Shown piece after piece: positions 55,008 through 63,915 of a stretch of 64,000 nucleotides of DNA. The DNA is taken from assembly GCA_902614065.1 (NCBI GenBank), contig CACMJT010000003.1:113389-177388 (forward strand), in the 5' to 3' direction. This DNA is from an uncultured Bacteroidota bacterium. GTDB lineage: Bacteria; Bacteroidota; Bacteroidia; Flavobacteriales; Flavobacteriaceae. A model generated the notes under the pieces. That model made no database searches and was not told where the DNA came from. It worked only from the letters and a program-made list of their open reading frames with translations. Position 1 is the stretch's first letter. Every line of letters starts with the position of its first letter. The position numbers and the translations under genes are program-made.

Positions 55008-56744
55008 TTATTTCAACTTTATGTTAAGTTCATCGAGTTGATCATTATCAATTGGAGAGGGACTGTCAATCATTACATCTCTTCCGCTATTATTTTTTGG
55101 AAAAGCTATATAATCTCGTATTGAATTATCACCATTCATTACTGCAACAAGTCTGTCGAGCCCCAATGCTATACCACCATGAGGAGGAGCTCCATATTCA
55201 AATGCATTCATTAAAAATCCAAATTGCTCTTTGGCTTCCTTTTCACTAAATCCTAATATTGAAAAAATTTGATTTTGCAAATCTCTGTTGTGAATCCTAA
55301 TAGATCCACCACCAATTTCATTTCCATTAATAACTAGGTCATAAGCATCTGCAACGACATTAGAGGGTTCTTTAATGTCATGGATGTTTTTGTCTTTTGG
55401 TGAGGTAAATGGGTGATGAATGGAATGATATTTCTTATCGTCTTCATCCCAATCAAAAAGTGGGAAGTCATTTACCCAGAGAGGACAGAATTTTTTTGGA
55501 TCGATTAATTTTAAATCATCCGCAATTTTTAACCTAAGCTGTCCAAGCTGAGTCAAAGATTTCATTTTATTTCCAGAAATTAAAAATGTAGTGGAGTCTT
55601 CTGAAAAATTTCCAACAATCTTTAAAAGGTCATCGTGATTGTAAAACTTATCGATTGAGGATTTAAAACTACCATCATTATTGTGCTTGATCCATATTAA
55701 TCCTTTTGCACCAATTTGAGGTTGTTTAACCCAATCCGTGTATTGATCGATTTGTTTTCTGGATAGGGGTTCAGCCGAATTAACTGTAATCCCGCAAACA
55801 TATTCACTATCATCCAATATTTTAAAACCTTTTCCTTTGCTGCTTTTAGTACAATCAAAAATTTTCATATCAAACCTCGTGTCGGGCTTATCAGAACCAT
55901 AATTTTCAATTGCTTCCCAGTATGAAATTTTGGGGAAGTCATCCAACTCTACACCAATGCATTTTTTGAAAATATTTTTAATTAGGTTTTCAAACACCAA
56001 TAAAACATCATTTTGATTAACAAAAGACATTTCACAATCGATTTGAGTAAATTCAGGCTGACGATCTGATCTCAAATCTTCATCTCTGAAACATTTAACC
56101 ACCTGACAATACTTATCAATCCCACCAACCATTAAAAGTTGTTTGAATGTTTGGGGAGATTGAGGGAGGGCATAAAATTCACCTTTGTTTATCCTGGATG
56201 GAACAACAAAATCTCTTGCTCCCTCGGGAGTGGATTTGATTAAATAAGGTGTTTCAACATCGATAAATCCCAACTCATTCAAGTACTTCCTAATCTCTAG
56301 TGTAACAGAATTTCTAAAGATTAAATTATTTTTAATGGAGTTTCTTCTAATATCTAGATAACGAAATTTCATTCTTAGTTCATCACCACCATCAGTATTC
56401 TCATCCAAAGTAAATGGAGGAACTTTCGATTTGTTGAGTATTTCAATTTCTGTAAGGGTTATTTCAACATCCCCAGTTCCAATGTTAGGATTTTTGGATT
56501 CTCTTTCTTTGACTGATCCTGTTACTGAAACCACATACTCTCTTCCGACTTTTTTAACTTGTTCAATAAGGTTTTTGGATGATTCATTTGTGTCTATAAT
56601 TATTTGAGTAATTCCATATCTATCTCTTAAATCAATCCATATCAATGAACCCTTGTCCCTTATTTTATGAATCCATCCTGAAAGTTTAACCTCTTGTCCG
56701 ACATGTTTAATTCGGAGTTCTCCACAATTGTGACTTCTATACAT
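55008..56744 (-). CDS. aspS: Aspartyl-tRNA synthetase
   Basis: The 578-residue class II synthetase has an N-terminal OB-fold (VKLSGWIHKIRDKGSLIWID) and motif 2 (QVVKCFRDEDLRSDRQPEFTQ). An AspRS insertion domain is present, and motif 3 reads FEYGAPPHGGIALGLDRL. It has the bacterial-type length and starts MYRSHNCGEL. Whether it also charges tRNA-Asn cannot be told here. Confidence 0.98.
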   Translation of the reverse strand: MYRSHNCGELRIKHVGQEVKLSGWIHKIRDKGSLIWIDLRDRYGITQIIIDTNESSKNLIEQVKKVGREYVVSVTGSVKERESKNPNIGTGDVEITLTEIEILNKSKVPPFTLDENTDGGDELRMKFRYLDIRRNSIKNNLIFRNSVTLEIRKYLNELGFIDVETPYLIKSTPEGARDFVVPSRINKGEFYALPQSPQTFKQLLMVGGIDKYCQVVKCFRDEDLRSDRQPEFTQIDCEMSFVNQNDVLLVFENLIKNIFKKCIGVELDDFPKISYWEAIENYGSDKPDTRFDMKIFDCTKSSKGKGFKILDDSEYVCGITVNSAEPLSRKQIDQYTDWVKQPQIGAKGLIWIKHNNDGSFKSSIDKFYNHDDLLKIVGNFSEDSTTFLISGNKMKSLTQLGQLRLKIADDLKLIDPKKFCPLWVNDFPLFDWDEDDKKYHSIHHPFTSPKDKNIHDIKEPSNVVADAYDLVINGNEIGGGSIRIHNRDLQNQIFSILGFSEKEAKEQFGFLMNAFEYGAPPHGGIALGLDRLVAVMNGDNSIRDYIAFPKNNSGRDVMIDSPSPIDNDQLDELNIKLK

Positions 56745-56826
56745 TGATACAAATATCTAATAAATAAATTAAATAATTGTTCGGATTTTAATCTATACCA
56801 TTAATGATGTATTTTTGATTTGACTA

Positions 56827-57795
56827 ATGATAAAATTCAAATCTCAGATAGAGTTGATAGAAAATGAAATTGATAAATACATCAACTCTTTAAAAGAAAA
56901 TTCTTTATACGAATCCGTAAAGTATTTTTTGAAACTGCCGTCAAAAAGAGTCAGACCTTTGTTCACACTTTTAACCAATTCATTGTATAATAGTGATCAT
57001 TCATTTGCAATTCCTGCAGCGCTTTCAAACGAAATGTTTCATAATTTCACTTTGCTTCACGATGATATCATGGATTCATCAAAGAAAAGAAGAGGTTTTG
57101 AAACCGTGCACGAAAAGTGGAATGTCAATCAAGCAATACTTTCTGGGGATTCAATGTTGATAATGGCTACAGAATTTCTTGATTTTTATGATCCAAAAAT
57201 CCAAAAAGATCTCTTAAAACTTTTCAACTCCACAGCTTTGGAGGTTTGTGAAGGTCAGCAACTTGATATTGAATTTGAAAAAAAGACTGATATTGATTTT
57301 GATGATTACATAGAAATGATCAAGAAAAAAACTTCAGTTTTAATTGCATCCTCAATAAAGATGGGAGGAATTATCAATCAACTTGATTCAGGAGAGTTAG
57401 ATATTTTGTATGATATCGGCTTAAATCTTGGAATTGCTTTTCAAATTCAGGACGATTATTTGGATCTTTTTGGAGATGAAAAAATAATTGGAAAAAAAGT
57501 TGGTCAGGATGTGGTCAACAACAAAAAAACAGCACTTCATCACTTGTTTGTGAATACCGCATCAGAAGCACAATTAAGTAAATACCATGATTACATAAAC
57601 ATCAATAATGATGATGAAAAAATTGAAAAAATCAAGTCTTTATTTATTGGAAGTGATGTTGAGAAATCTCTCAAAAAATTGATTCAGGAGTACTCAAATA
57701 ATGCAACATCTGCTATCGAATCTTTAAATCCAAAATTTTCTAAAACCTCCGACTTAATATTGCTCAGTGAGTTTTTATTAAAAAGAAATTATTAG
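56827..57795 (+). CDS. Polyprenyl (trans-isoprenyl) diphosphate synthase
   Basis: The 322-residue all-alpha prenyltransferase has both Asp-rich motifs: FARM LLHDDIMDSSKKRRG near residue 78 and SARM FQIQDDYLDLFGD near residue 212. It elongates allylic diphosphates, for menaquinone side chains or as a farnesyl/geranylgeranyl synthase; chain length is not deducible with confidence. The ATG start is clean. A ZIP transporter follows. Confidence 0.94.
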   Translation: MIKFKSQIELIENEIDKYINSLKENSLYESVKYFLKLPSKRVRPLFTLLTNSLYNSDHSFAIPAALSNEMFHNFTLLHDDIMDSSKKRRGFETVHEKWNVNQAILSGDSMLIMATEFLDFYDPKIQKDLLKLFNSTALEVCEGQQLDIEFEKKTDIDFDDYIEMIKKKTSVLIASSIKMGGIINQLDSGELDILYDIGLNLGIAFQIQDDYLDLFGDEKIIGKKVGQDVVNNKKTALHHLFVNTASEAQLSKYHDYININNDDEKIEKIKSLFIGSDVEKSLKKLIQEYSNNATSAIESLNPKFSKTSDLILLSEFLLKRNY

Positions 57796-57799
57796 TTGT

Positions 57800-57807
57800 T
57801 ATATTTG
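57800..57807 (+). promoter_or_regulatory. Perfect -7 box (TATATTTG) ahead of the ZIP transporter
   Basis: TATATTTG matches TAnnTTTG 8/8. It lies inside the 5' end of track ORF 57796-58713 and so argues for a start downstream of it, at the TTG at 57853. Confidence 0.5.
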
Positions 57808-57852
57808 CTGAGTGAGCGAAAGAAAACCAAGTTTTCTTTAAAATTTTATCAA

Positions 57853-58713
57853 TTGGAAAATCTATTAAATTCAATTTTAGAGTTTTTTGAACAACAAAAC
57901 AGCCCAATTTTAATGGCATTGTATGCTGGGCTTTTTACCTGGATACTAACAGCTTGTGGAGCCGCTTTGGTTTTTTTCTTTAAATCAACAAATAGAAAAT
58001 TTTTGGATATGGCTTTGGGATTTACAGCTGGAGTTATGATAGCTGCAAGCTTCTGGTCTTTGATTGCACCTGCAATCACAGCTGTTGAGATTCAAAATGA
58101 ATTGGGACAATCTTCCCTTCCCTCATTTTTACCACCTGCCATTGGATTTTTTTTAGGTGCTGTATTTATGTTTATTTTGGATAAATCTATCCCTCATCTA
58201 CATATTTTTGGAAAATTGAAAGAAGCAGAAGGACCAAAGACTGACCTTAAAAAAACCTCTTTACTAGTTCTAGCCATAGCAATTCATAATATTCCTGAAG
58301 GCTTAGCAGTTGGTGTTGCCTTTGGTGCACTTTTCATTCCTGAGTTTGCAAATGTTTATACTTTGGGTGCTGCTGTTGCACTTGGAATTGGAATCGGTTT
58401 ACAAAACTTCCCTGAGGGTTTTGCTGTTTCTATGCCAGTTCGAAGAGCTGGATTATCTAGAAGAAAATCTTGGTTTTGGGGTCAACTTTCAGCGATTGTT
58501 GAACCAATATTTGCTGTAATTGGGGCAGCTCTTGTGATGCTGGTTTGGCCTATTCTTCCTTATGCATTATCGTTTGCTGCAGGAGCAATGATTTTTATTG
58601 TTGTTGAAGAGGTAATTCCTGAAAGTCAAAGGGGTGGAAATACTGATCTGGCAACAATGGGTCTTATTGCAGGATTTATTGTTATGATGTCTCTGGATGT
58701 AGCACTAGGTTAG
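57853..58713 (+). CDS. ZIP family metal transporter (ZupT-like)
   Basis: The protein has eight predicted TM segments and the two metal-site motifs HNIPEGLAVGVAFG and NFPEGFAVSMPV, plus the loop IVVEEVIPESQRGG. It imports zinc or other divalent metals. The track start at 57796 (TTG) lies at or before a promoter-like box, so I choose the TTG at 57853 (L/MENLLNS...), which yields about 286 residues. No ATG is available before the first TM. Start uncertain, family secure. Confidence 0.9.
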   Translation: MENLLNSILEFFEQQNSPILMALYAGLFTWILTACGAALVFFFKSTNRKFLDMALGFTAGVMIAASFWSLIAPAITAVEIQNELGQSSLPSFLPPAIGFFLGAVFMFILDKSIPHLHIFGKLKEAEGPKTDLKKTSLLVLAIAIHNIPEGLAVGVAFGALFIPEFANVYTLGAAVALGIGIGLQNFPEGFAVSMPVRRAGLSRRKSWFWGQLSAIVEPIFAVIGAALVMLVWPILPYALSFAAGAMIFIVVEEVIPESQRGGNTDLATMGLIAGFIVMMSLDVALG

Positions 58714-58717
58714 TAAA

Positions 58718-59170
58718 ATGAAAAAGTTGTCAAAAATTCCTCCACCAGTCGTAGTCTTAATTTTAGTGATTTCTACTTTTTTTTCATCAAAAAAAATTGA
58801 TTTGATTCACATACCTTTCCAAACCTTAATATCAATTTTTATACTTTGTATTGGCATACTTATTTTAATAAATCCAGTATTGAAATTTAAGAAATCAAAA
58901 ACCACGATTAATCCAATCAAGTTCAAGAAAGTCAACAAGCTAGTGACATCAGGAATTTATAAATACACAAGGAATCCCATGTACCTAGGTTTGTTAATGA
59001 TCGTTATATCTTCCTCAATTTTTTATTTAAACTTTTATTCAATTTTAACTCCTCTCTTTTTTTATCTATGGATTAATAGATTCCAAATAAAAAGAGAGGA
59101 GATTTTTCTTACAGAAAAATTTGGTAAAGAGTACCTATCATACAAAAACAAGACTCGAAGATGGATTTAA
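58718..59170 (+). CDS. Isoprenylcysteine carboxyl-methyltransferase-like membrane protein
   Basis: The 150-residue protein has four TM segments and the family motif LVTSGIYKYTRNPMYLGLLM (xSGxYxxxRNPMY), then the C-terminal EEIFLTEKFGKEYLSYKNKTRRW. Members of this ICMT/PEMT-like family are SAM-dependent methyltransferases acting on lipids or prenylated substrates. Substrate unknown. It starts 4 bases after the ZIP gene. Confidence 0.88.
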   Translation: MKKLSKIPPPVVVLILVISTFFSSKKIDLIHIPFQTLISIFILCIGILILINPVLKFKKSKTTINPIKFKKVNKLVTSGIYKYTRNPMYLGLLMIVISSSIFYLNFYSILTPLFFYLWINRFQIKREEIFLTEKFGKEYLSYKNKTRRWI

Positions 59171-59173
59171 CGA

Positions 59174-60013
59174 CTAATCATTCAGCTCACTCAACCTCCC
59201 ATTCGCAACTGTTGCAGCATAATATTTTTCAACAGCCTTGCTATAATAAAGTTTAGCACTTTCTAAATCACCTTCATTGTAATAATACTCACCCATTGAA
59301 TCGTATGGATTGTACCCATTTGGATACAACTCAATGTATTCTTCAAAAAGTGATTTAGCTTTTTCTTTATCGCCTGTACCATAATAAAAGTAACCCAGTA
59401 CATTAACAATTGGTGCAATCATGTATGAATGATCTCCACTAACAGCCAGTGATTCGCTATCACCAACACCATCCCTTAGCTCAGCTAACAAAGATTCCAT
59501 TTCACTTATTTTATTTTCCATTCCAGGAATACTAAAAGCGTAATAATAATGAATGAGTTTTCCTTTAGGCTCCAAAGTTCTCATTTCAGACCATTTGTCA
59601 TGAGCACCAGGACCAATTAGAGGCCACCAACGAGATTGTCTAGGCAGATCCAGCAGAGAAACAAAAACTTTTGATGTTTCGTTTTTTTCAGCAACATTTT
59701 CTTTTGCTTTTTCTACATGCATGGCTTCCTTTTCCGATCCGGCTGGAGCCAAACCTGCGAGCACCACATGCGGTCCAAAAAGAGATGGATCGTATTCCAA
59801 TGCTTTTTCAAAGAACACATTTGCTTTTTCATATTCGACATTGTAAAGATGACCAAAAGCAGCATTTGTCATCTCATTAGCAAAATCATTTTCGCTTTGC
59901 CATTCAATATAATCACCAGTTGATGCATCAAATGACCAAGTGGCATTGTCTTTATTGTTTTGAGTTTCACATCCAATAAAAATAATGGATAGAATAAATA
60001 ATATTTTTTTCAT
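59174..60013 (-). CDS. TPR-repeat lipoprotein
   Basis: The 279-residue protein has a lipoprotein signal (MKKILFILSIIFIGCETQ) and several TPR units: EYEKANVFFEKALEYDPSL, KEKAKSLFEEYIELYPNG and DLESAKLYYSKAVEKYY. It probably scaffolds envelope protein complexes. It lies about 50 bases downstream of the Tp34-like gene, possibly in the same operon as SCO1. Confidence 0.85.
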   Translation of the reverse strand: MKKILFILSIIFIGCETQNNKDNATWSFDASTGDYIEWQSENDFANEMTNAAFGHLYNVEYEKANVFFEKALEYDPSLFGPHVVLAGLAPAGSEKEAMHVEKAKENVAEKNETSKVFVSLLDLPRQSRWWPLIGPGAHDKWSEMRTLEPKGKLIHYYYAFSIPGMENKISEMESLLAELRDGVGDSESLAVSGDHSYMIAPIVNVLGYFYYGTGDKEKAKSLFEEYIELYPNGYNPYDSMGEYYYNEGDLESAKLYYSKAVEKYYAATVANGRLSELND

Positions 60014-60064
60014 TTTTAATTTTTTATGTAAACTAAAATTAATGAAAAAAGATTGAAATAACTT

Positions 60065-60625
60065 TTACTTCCTCGTTGCTTTTGCTATCTCTTCAAAATC
60101 TATTTGTGTGTATTTAAATTCGGAATTATTAAATAGATTTTTACCGTAGAGTTTTAGCCAGTCGTTGTGTAGGGCCAAGTCAAACTCATGTGGAGGATTA
60201 ACTTTAAAGACTACAGTGTATTTATCATCAATTTTACCTGGAAGTGAAATATTTCTTGCATAATGAAAATTATCGATGAGATTTATATGCGGAATTAAAT
60301 CCACAAAAGTTTTCAATCCATTGGTTTCATTGTAAACAGTAGAACTAATTCTTAAATATGGTATAAATCCGTCGGGTATAGCACCCTCTGGAATATTTGT
60401 GGCATCCCAATTGACTCTTGCTTCAATGTGAACATTTGTTTCATCTTCCGATAAATTTGTTGATTCAGGGTGAACAGTATCCTTAATGGCACCTTCAAAA
60501 ATGAACACGATGCCAGGCTCCACTCTTTCCTCACCAATTATAAGTTCTTGAGAGCTAACATTATTTAATGCAAAAAAGAAAATGGTAAATAATAATATGG
60601 AAACAACGTTGTTAAATTTCTTCAT
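60065..60625 (-). CDS. Tp34/P19-like periplasmic metal-binding protein
   Basis: From the internal ATG at 60625 the product has 186 residues, with a signal peptide (ending ALNNVSSQEL). The core matches the Tp34/P19 (FetP) iron/copper-binding fold: ETNVHIEARVNW, PHINLIDNFHYARNISLPG and YTVVFKVNPP, with His residues in each that are candidate metal ligands. The start overlaps the SCO1 gene by 14 bases. A metal-carrier role in oxidase assembly or iron uptake is inferred from this pairing. Confidence 0.8.
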   Translation of the reverse strand: MKKFNNVVSILLFTIFFFALNNVSSQELIIGEERVEPGIVFIFEGAIKDTVHPESTNLSEDETNVHIEARVNWDATNIPEGAIPDGFIPYLRISSTVYNETNGLKTFVDLIPHINLIDNFHYARNISLPGKIDDKYTVVFKVNPPHEFDLALHNDWLKLYGKNLFNNSEFKYTQIDFEEIAKATRK

Positions 60626-61289
60626 AGGACTTTTTAAGTATTTCAATATCTGCCAAGAGTTTTTCCATCTCCTCTAATTTTGTTCCATCATAGTATCCTC
60701 TGATTCTTTTTTCTTTATCTATAAGAACAAAATTTTCTGTATGAATCATTTGATTTTCACCTCCCAATGGATCTTCTTTTGCAACCAAAAATGATTTTCT
60801 GGCAAGGTTATAAATTTGTTCACGATCTCCTGTCATCAAATTCCATTTTTCATCATTGACTCCTTTGTCTAAAGAATATTCTTTTAGAACTTCAACAGTA
60901 TCAATTTCTGGAGTTACACTGAAGGATGCTAGCATAATGTCATCTTCTTTTAATTTTTCTTGTATGTATAACATATTTGCGGTCATCATTGGGCAAATAT
61001 TTGGACAGGTTGTAAAGAAAAAATCAGCAACATATATTTTATCAGAGTAATCCATTTCAGTGACTGTTTCACCATTTTGGTTAACCATTGAAAATGGATT
61101 TATTCTATGATATTTTTTTACATATCGAATTTCTTCTTCCACCAATTCTTCACTTACCATTGATGGACTATAAACAGGTAGTTTTTTTTCTGGAGTCTGT
61201 GCTTCAGTCAATAATCGAATGCCGACAACAGAAAAAATGAATAAAAATAAAATTATTGGCCAGTACCTCTTAAAAAACTTTTTATACAT
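60612..61289 (-). CDS. SCO1/SenC family copper chaperone-like protein
   Basis: The protein of about 225 residues has an N-terminal TM anchor (YWPIILFLFIFSVVGIRLL) and a thioredoxin-like domain with the copper motif CPNIC (FFFTTCPNICPMMTANML) and the later His in MIHTENFVLID. SCO proteins deliver copper to the CuA site of cytochrome oxidase. The second Met (61289) is a good start. It is the first gene of a short operon with the Tp34-like gene. Confidence 0.92.
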   Translation of the reverse strand: MYKKFFKRYWPIILFLFIFSVVGIRLLTEAQTPEKKLPVYSPSMVSEELVEEEIRYVKKYHRINPFSMVNQNGETVTEMDYSDKIYVADFFFTTCPNICPMMTANMLYIQEKLKEDDIMLASFSVTPEIDTVEVLKEYSLDKGVNDEKWNLMTGDREQIYNLARKSFLVAKEDPLGGENQMIHTENFVLIDKEKRIRGYYDGTKLEEMEKLLADIEILKKSYEEI

Positions 61290-61385
61290 CAATTCAAAAT
61301 TAGTTGATTACAATTGTTTCAATCAATAATCATACAGTTTTTTTCTAAAGTTAAAAAAGATTATTTTTGAGCTCATTTTTATTAA

Positions 61386-62696
61386 GTGGAAGTAATTTTA
61401 ATTAAAGCCTTTCAGCTAATTCTTAGCTTATCAATCCTTGTTGTTCTGCATGAGCTGGGTCATTTCATACCCGCAAAACTATTTGGTTGTAGGGTAGAAA
61501 AGTTTTATCTATTTTTTGACTGGCCGTTCAGTCTTCTTAAGAAAAAAGTTGGTGATACCGAATATGGTGTTGGTGTTCTTCCTTTGGGCGGATATGTTAA
61601 AATTTCTGGTATTATTGATGAAAGTTTTGATACAGATCATGTTAAAACTGAACCCAAACCTTGGGAATTTAGATCAAAACCACCTTGGCAAAGATTAATT
61701 ATATTGATTGGTGGAGTAACAGTAAACTTAATCCTAGGATTTTTAATTTACTCAATGGTTTTATTTGTTTGGGGAAAAAATGTGATTACTGCTGAAGACT
61801 TAAACTCGGGTTTCACAGTTTCTGAATCAATGAAAAAAATTGGATTTGAAGATGGAGATAGAATTTTAAAAATTGATGGAAAGGATTTAGAGGACCAATA
61901 TCAAATTAACAATATCTTAGTTTCCAGATCTATTGATGTTGTTGAAGTCATAAGATCAAACGAGTCCAGGGAAATCATCAATATACCTGAAAATATTGGA
62001 CTTGAAATCATCACTGCAGGCGTAGCACCCTTTACCCTCAATGGAAATATTGTAATTGACTCTGTTTATGCTAACTCCCCTGCAGATTTTAGTGATATTA
62101 AAAAAGGGGATATTATTAATAAAGTTAATGGTAATAAAATTTTGTCATTTGAAGAGTTTGAAGGACTTAAGGAAATTAATTCTGATTATGTTGAGTTAGA
62201 GCTTATTAGAAATGGTAGTGAATTTTCTACAATCGTACCATTTGAATCCATGGATAAATTAATTGGTATTGCAATAAAATCAGATTTAAATATTACAACA
62301 AAAAAGTATGGTTTTTTTGAAAGCATTGGAGCGGGTTATGATGAGGCATACTGGAAGTTGAATGATTATATATACCAATTTGGATATCTTTTCACCAAAG
62401 AGGGTGCTTCTCAACTAGGTGGATTTGGAACAATTGGAAATATTTTTCCAGCCATGTGGGATTGGAAAAGGTTTTGGGAAATGACGGCTTTTCTTTCAAT
62501 TATTTTAGCTTTCATGAATTTCCTCCCTATACCCGCTTTGGATGGAGGACATATAATGTTCGTCTTGTATGAAATGGTTTCAGGAAAAAAGCCAAGTGAT
62601 AAGTTTTTGGAATATGCTCACGGGGCCGGATTCATTTTATTGATAAGTCTATTTTTATATGCAAATGGGATGGATGTCATTAGAGCATTTTCTTAA
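61386..62696 (+). CDS. rseP: RIP zinc metalloprotease (site-2 protease)
   Basis: The 436-residue protein starts at GTG. TM1 carries the zinc motif HELGH (VLHELGHFIPAKLF), the second motif NFLPIPALDGGHIMF carries the Asp ligand, and one to two PDZ domains lie between (about 130-290). RseP cleaves membrane-bound anti-sigma factors and signal peptides. In Bacteroidota it often sits downstream of dxr, which is not here. Confidence 0.95.
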   Translation: MEVILIKAFQLILSLSILVVLHELGHFIPAKLFGCRVEKFYLFFDWPFSLLKKKVGDTEYGVGVLPLGGYVKISGIIDESFDTDHVKTEPKPWEFRSKPPWQRLIILIGGVTVNLILGFLIYSMVLFVWGKNVITAEDLNSGFTVSESMKKIGFEDGDRILKIDGKDLEDQYQINNILVSRSIDVVEVIRSNESREIINIPENIGLEIITAGVAPFTLNGNIVIDSVYANSPADFSDIKKGDIINKVNGNKILSFEEFEGLKEINSDYVELELIRNGSEFSTIVPFESMDKLIGIAIKSDLNITTKKYGFFESIGAGYDEAYWKLNDYIYQFGYLFTKEGASQLGGFGTIGNIFPAMWDWKRFWEMTAFLSIILAFMNFLPIPALDGGHIMFVLYEMVSGKKPSDKFLEYAHGAGFILLISLFLYANGMDVIRAFS

Positions 62697-62712
62697 ATAA
62701 ACTTATCACAAG

Positions 62713-62744
62713 TTTGAGTTAAAAAAAATAATAATTTATATTTG
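62713..62744 (+). promoter_or_regulatory. Bacteroidota-type promoter of tRNA-Asn
   Basis: TTTG (62713-62716, -33) and TATATTTG (62737-62744, -7) with a 20-bp spacer match the TTTG/TAnnTTTG consensus perfectly. It lies 13 bases upstream of the tRNA. Confidence 0.85.
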
Positions 62745-62757
62745 CCCTCACTAAAAT

Positions 62758-62831
62758 TCCTCCTTAGCTCAGTTGGTTAGAGCATCTGACTGTTAATCAG
62801 AGGGTCCTTGGTTCGAGCCCAAGAGGAGGAG
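62758..62831 (+). tRNA. tRNA-Asn(GTT)
   Basis: Acceptor stem TCCTCCT/AGGAGGA, D arm TAGCTCAGTTGGTTAGAGCA, and anticodon stem TCTGA/TCAGA around the loop CTGTTAA (anticodon GTT). The T-arm is CTTGG-TTCGAGC-CCAAG. Length 74 with discriminator G; CCA is not encoded. Confidence 0.97.
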
Positions 62832-62860
62832 CAAGCGAAACCGCTACACTGCATATTCTT

Positions 62861-62887
62861 AAAGCCCACTGAAAAGGTGGGTTTTTT
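62861..62887 (+). terminator. Rho-independent terminator of tRNA-Asn
   Basis: Stem AAAGCCCAC/GTGGGTTTT (9 bp including one G-T pair) with a 7-base loop, followed by T residues. It lies 29 bases after the tRNA. Confidence 0.85.
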
Positions 62888-62952
62888 CTTTATCAGTACT
62901 TTATATTGAACGTAACTTAAAAGTATAAAATTCTTGGCAACTATATGGCAAT

Positions 62953-62998
62953 TGAAAAAACTTGATTATTCAAGATTGAAAAACTTTGATTAATCAAA
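62953..62998 (-). terminator. Tandem hairpins ending the small-protein operon
   Basis: Read on the minus strand, the palindrome TTTGATTAATCAAA is followed by GTTTTT, then CTTGA-ATAA-TCAAG is followed by TTTTTT. The second is a clear intrinsic-terminator shape. Both lie downstream of the last tiny ORF (ends at 63050). Confidence 0.7.
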
Positions 62999-63049
62999 CT
63001 TTAACTTAAATATTTTTATCTGTAAATGAAACTTTTTTTCAAAATTATG

Positions 63050-63196
63050 TTAATCCTTTTTGGAATTCTTTTCTAATTGGTGTATCATCATACAAATTAG
63101 GGAAACTATTAAGGCATATACATACTCTTGACTAGTAAGAGAATAGAGAAAGATTATGATTAGCAGAACCCACAATGCATTTTTGACAATCTTCAC
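63050..63196 (-). CDS. Tiny membrane protein E (48 aa), not in the ORF track
   Basis: A GTG-started frame of 48 residues begins MKIVKNALWVLL, with two hydrophobic segments (about 8-20 and 25-39) and a charged tail (EKNSKKD). It begins 17 bases after the previous stop. A short motif (EYVYA) recalls EKYIYAEA of the first member of this string. No family recognised; the last gene before the tandem hairpins. Confidence 0.5.
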   Translation of the reverse strand: MKIVKNALWVLLIIIFLYSLTSQEYVYALIVSLICMMIHQLEKNSKKD

Positions 63197-63213
63197 AAAT
63201 CAGATTTTTTCAT

Positions 63214-63360
63214 TTACAACCAAGATTTAACCTCAATATTCAGTTGAATAGCATTATACAAGAGTATTAGCATCCAAATTAGAAATAAGAATGCTAACCA
63301 CTGTTTCCAGTACGTTCTGAGACAGAGCTTGACTTTAAAGTAGTTGTATATTTTTTTCAC
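63214..63360 (-). CDS. Tiny membrane protein D (48 aa), not in the ORF track
   Basis: A GTG-started frame of 48 residues, coupled to the preceding gene by a GTGA overlap. It has a basic N-terminus (MKKIYNYFKVKLCLRTYWKQ), one TM (about 21-37) and a short tail. Position, overlap and composition support it; no family recognised. Confidence 0.5.
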   Translation of the reverse strand: MKKIYNYFKVKLCLRTYWKQWLAFLFLIWMLILLYNAIQLNIEVKSWL

Positions 63361-63515
63361 AATATTAAGTTTGCAAACCAATACCCAAATTTTGCACCAA
63401 GTTCAAATGCCCATTGTATAATACCAAACCACCATAAAATTGAAAAAGTTATTGCACCCAATAACAAGTTTAGCCAAAAGTCTTTACTTGTAAAATCTGG
63501 GATTAGTTTTTTCAT
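63357..63515 (-). CDS. Tiny membrane protein C2 (52 aa), not in the ORF track
   Basis: An ATG-started frame of 52 residues (MKKLIPDFTSKDFW) overlapping the upstream 71-aa ORF by ATGA. It has a hydrophobic segment (about 15-32) and a Trp/Phe-rich amphipathic second half (WWFGIIQWAFELG). No family recognised. Confidence 0.55.
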   Translation of the reverse strand: MKKLIPDFTSKDFWLNLLLGAITFSILWWFGIIQWAFELGAKFGYWFANLIL

Positions 63516-63727
63516 TTTTTCCAATTGTAATTTTTCATTCTGCTTTGAGAACCTTTCTTTCGTTTTGGTTGTTTCTCTCTTTCATTTGAGTGGTTTCTTG
63601 AGTAGTAGTATTTGTTGTCCAATAACTCTTTCTCTTTTCGAATATTCTCCTGTTTCATTTCCCATACAAAAGACATTAAATAGACCAGGGATATAATCAC
63701 ACCTATTAAAAAGATTATTATATTCAT
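63512..63727 (-). CDS. Small single-TM protein with basic tail (71 aa)
   Basis: This is the only member of the right-hand string listed in the ORF track. It has a TM at about 2-20 and then a strongly basic, polar tail (KQPKRKKGSQSRMKN) that could bind nucleic acid or phospholipid. It joins both neighbours by ATGA overlaps. No family recognised. Confidence 0.62.
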   Translation of the reverse strand: MNIIIFLIGVIISLVYLMSFVWEMKQENIRKEKELLDNKYYYSRNHSNEREKQPKRKKGSQSRMKNYNWKK

Positions 63728-63900
63728 TTTTTCTTTTTCTTTAAATAGTATTCATATGCATTAGCAAAACAAAGAATTGAAATTCCAAACATATTTATGG
63801 CCTCAGCATATATATACTTTTCCTTGTAAATGCCAAAAAAACCATTTGCAAGAAGAGCAATTAGAAGTGTAATATAAAACATAAACCACTTTTTATTCAT
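63724..63900 (-). CDS. Tiny two-helix membrane protein (58 aa), not in the ORF track
   Basis: An ATG-started frame of 58 residues: MNKKWFMFYITLLIALL, a second hydrophobic segment (about 35-50) and the tail YYLKKKKK. It has the same basic-hairpin-Lys tail layout as the three ORFs at 19.66-20.24 kb. It overlaps the 71-aa ORF by ATGA. Confidence 0.58.
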   Translation of the reverse strand: MNKKWFMFYITLLIALLANGFFGIYKEKYIYAEAINMFGISILCFANAYEYYLKKKKK

Positions 63901-63915
63901 ATAATCATTATTTTT

